A stretch of 64,000 nt of DNA. Origin: Paenibacillus luteus. GTDB taxonomy: Bacteria > Bacillota > Bacilli > Paenibacillales > Paenibacillaceae. The stretch covers positions 91,899 through 155,898 of the forward strand of contig NZ_SKCD01000010.1 in assembly GCF_006542765.1 (NCBI RefSeq), given 5' to 3'. This document shows positions 62,574 through 64,000 of the stretch, in pieces (the stretch's first letter is position 1; every line of letters begins with the position of its first letter). Under the pieces are notes generated by a model. The model made no database searches. It was not told the origin of the DNA and worked only from the letters and a program-made list of their open reading frames with translations. A program made the position numbers and the translations under genes.

Positions 62574-62654
62574 AAATAATGTCCTCCTATAGTTCATCGG
62601 TTTACCCAGGGTGTTTTTCCAATGTCTATTATAAGGGGTGCACTTTTATGTCAG

Positions 62655-62830
62655 CAAAATAGGACATAAGTTTAAACATGATCCAAAGTCACTCAAAGAG
62701 GAAGCCATGCGCCTGCATAGCGTAGAAGATTGGAGCTATCGAAAACCATAAAACATTTAAGCGTGCAAATAAGGCTCGAATTAAGGTTTGGATGAGGAAA
62801 TATAGTGAAGTCGGCATTGGTCGGAATAAT
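62655..62830 (+). pseudogene. Second IS3-type orfA remnant, plus strand
   Basis: Plus-strand readings give FKHDPKSLKEEAMRLHSVED then WSYRK, a stop, and in another frame KTFKRANKARIKVWMRKYSE. These match the same parts of orfA as the minus-strand remnant but differ in sequence, so it is a second, oppositely oriented element. Confidence 0.6.
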
Positions 62831-62854
62831 GATAACGAAGTCGGGATTTTAACA

Positions 62855-62884
62855 TTGTTTTCATAGCTCGGAGTAAGCTATAAT
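62855..62884 (+). promoter_or_regulatory. Promoter upstream of the sensor kinase
   Basis: TTGTTT (62855-62860), 18 nt, TATAAT (62879-62884), 33 nt before the ATG. Confidence 0.45.
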
Positions 62885-62916
62885 CAAAAATTAAAATAAG
62901 CGCAAGGGGGCTCGTT

Positions 62917-64000
62917 ATGAGACCATCGCATCGACAATGGCAATTTTCCATTTTTAAGCGCTTAATCATTGCCTTTATCATTGCAACGATTCCGATTTAT
63001 ATTTTGGCAGGCATCTTGTACAGCTGGGCAACTGGCATGCTTAGACAGGATATCGTAAATTCGGTAGAAACGCAGTCGGAGAATTACATTAGGGAATTGA
63101 ACAGTACTTTCAAGCGTTTTAATTCCCTTCAATACGACATGATGAACGACACGTATTTGGTTCAACTCGTTAATGCTTATGATATTTTGGAATCGTATCG
63201 AAAAATTGAATTGATTAATTTTCTCCGCGCTAAGCTTGTCTCGATTCGAAATAGTAGCGACTTGATCTTTGATGTCCGGCTGTATTTGACACCAATCCAT
63301 GTGGAAATATCGGCGGTTGACGGGTATGGCGAACTCAAAGAAAACGCCGTTCCGGCAGAGAAGCTGGAAAACCCGTATAATGTGATCTCTTACAAAAACA
63401 AGCTGCTTATGGTTGCCTTTCCGCTTGATAGCTCACTCAGCGGGACACCGGAACTGGTTGTAGAAATCGAATTGCGAGCTACCGAGCTGAAGCGAAGCCT
63501 TAAGGCTGTAGCAGAACGTGAGTTTACGGGTGCAATGGTGCTGGGTCTAAGCAGCAGCTCAGACAAGATCATAGCTGTCAAAAACACGGAGCTGTCTCCA
63601 TTAATGGAACAAAGCTACACATCGAACAAAGCTACGGAGCAGTTAACGGAGGGTTCTTTCGCTAAGAAGGCTGTAGATTATATTTATATGCGCTCAGTTG
63701 AACCTGAAAGCGGTATTTATCTGGATCATTTTCTGTACAAGCCCACCATGTTTCGATCTGTCATTCCGTATATTCAATGGTTTTGGCTGTTCTTTGCTGC
63801 CACGATTATTATGGTAGGTTTATATCTATTGTATATTAACCGTGCAATAAACAAGCCTTTGGTTAAAATTGTGCGCGCATTCAAACGGGTAGAGGAAGGG
63901 AATCTGGATCTGAATATTAGACATCACAAGGATGATGAGTTTGGTTTTTTATATGAACGTTTTAATGAGATGCTTGTTAATCTCCAAATTTCGATTGATG
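62917..64000 (+). CDS. YesM-like sensor histidine kinase (partial, cut by window end)
   Basis: The frame from ATG 62917 is open to the end of the window (361 residues). It has an N-terminal membrane helix (about 15-38), a large extracellular sensor region (about 40-285), a second helix (about 287-310) and then a HAMP domain (NRAINKPLVKIVRAFKRVEEGN). This is the layout of YesM-type kinases paired with AraC-type response regulators, usually controlling carbohydrate uptake. The kinase domain lies beyond the window. AAGGGGG lies 6 nt before the ATG. Confidence 0.8.
   Translation, partial: MRPSHRQWQFSIFKRLIIAFIIATIPIYILAGILYSWATGMLRQDIVNSVETQSENYIRELNSTFKRFNSLQYDMMNDTYLVQLVNAYDILESYRKIELINFLRAKLVSIRNSSDLIFDVRLYLTPIHVEISAVDGYGELKENAVPAEKLENPYNVISYKNKLLMVAFPLDSSLSGTPELVVEIELRATELKRSLKAVAEREFTGAMVLGLSSSSDKIIAVKNTELSPLMEQSYTSNKATEQLTEGSFAKKAVDYIYMRSVEPESGIYLDHFLYKPTMFRSVIPYIQWFWLFFAATIIMVGLYLLYINRAINKPLVKIVRAFKRVEEGNLDLNIRHHKDDEFGFLYERFNEMLVNLQISID

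Noticed and set aside
1..64000. CRISPR arrays, rRNA, tRNA, T-box or common riboswitches
   Set aside because: I saw no regularly spaced repeat-spacer pattern and no recognisable rRNA, tRNA or T-box motif.

Overview
The window looks like a chromosome segment of Paenibacillus or a close relative (Bacillales, endospore former). The left 38 kb keeps the gene order of the Bacillus subtilis gudB-prsW-ypeB-ypf-cmk-rpsA-yph-der-gpsA-spoIVA-hbs-mtrB-hep-men-ndk-cheR-aro-trp-hisC-tyrA region. Paenibacillus-like traits are the sporulation genes (ypeB, spoVIF, spoIVA), short AT-poor palindromes between genes, an SLH-anchored exoenzyme, and LplB/YtcP-type sugar permeases with no ATPase nearby. The genus is an inference from gene content, not from a database match.

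Region 1 (1-18.3 kb) holds housekeeping and sporulation genes: mecA, a GudB-type glutamate dehydrogenase, prsW, ypeB (no sleB beside it), a PilZ protein, cmk, a plsC-type acyltransferase, a four-S1-domain RpsA-like protein, yphA, a YIEGIA protein with its small partner, der, plsY, gpsA, spoVIF, a DUF2768 protein, two small [2Fe-2S] ferredoxins around a nucleotidyltransferase-fold protein, a YphF-like lipoprotein and spoIVA.

Region 2 (18.5-38.5 kb) runs hbs, mtrB (TRAP), an unknown membrane protein, hepS, menG, a UbiA-type prenyltransferase, ubiX, mqnA, hepT, ndk, cheR, a small HTH-like protein, aroF, aroB, aroH, trpEDCFBA, hisC and tyrA. It joins menaquinone synthesis (with futalosine-route genes) to the chorismate and aromatic amino acid pathway. 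The trp leader carries a clear array of (G/T)AG triplets at 5-nt spacing, the binding site for TRAP, which is encoded about 10 kb upstream. An intrinsic terminator and a matching antiterminator candidate follow.

Region 3 (38.5-40.8 kb) is a junction. It has two look-alike short RNA-like units, the first behind a near-perfect sigma-A promoter with cre-like sites, then a decayed IS110-family transposase with a structured upstream region (bridge RNA candidate), then a decayed DNA methyltransferase.

Region 4 (40.8-57.6 kb) is a fructan utilisation locus: a LacI-family regulator, two permeases, a solute-binding lipoprotein, a fructokinase-GH32 fusion, a cytoplasmic LamG-GH32 protein, a 1871-residue secreted SLH-anchored LamG-GH32 protein and a compact fourth GH32-like enzyme. 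Four near-identical palindromic operators flank the regulator gene and precede the transporter operon. Extracellular fructan would be cut at the cell surface, imported, cleaved and phosphorylated inside. The two LamG-GH32 paralogues have Glu where GH32 enzymes normally carry the Asp nucleophile.

Region 5 (57.6-64 kb) holds an HxlR regulator divergent from a Gfo/Idh oxidoreductase, an NtaA/SnaA-type flavin monooxygenase, a MarR regulator, IS3-family remnants on both strands, and the start of a YesM-like sensor kinase cut by the window end. I saw no rRNA, tRNA or CRISPR array.
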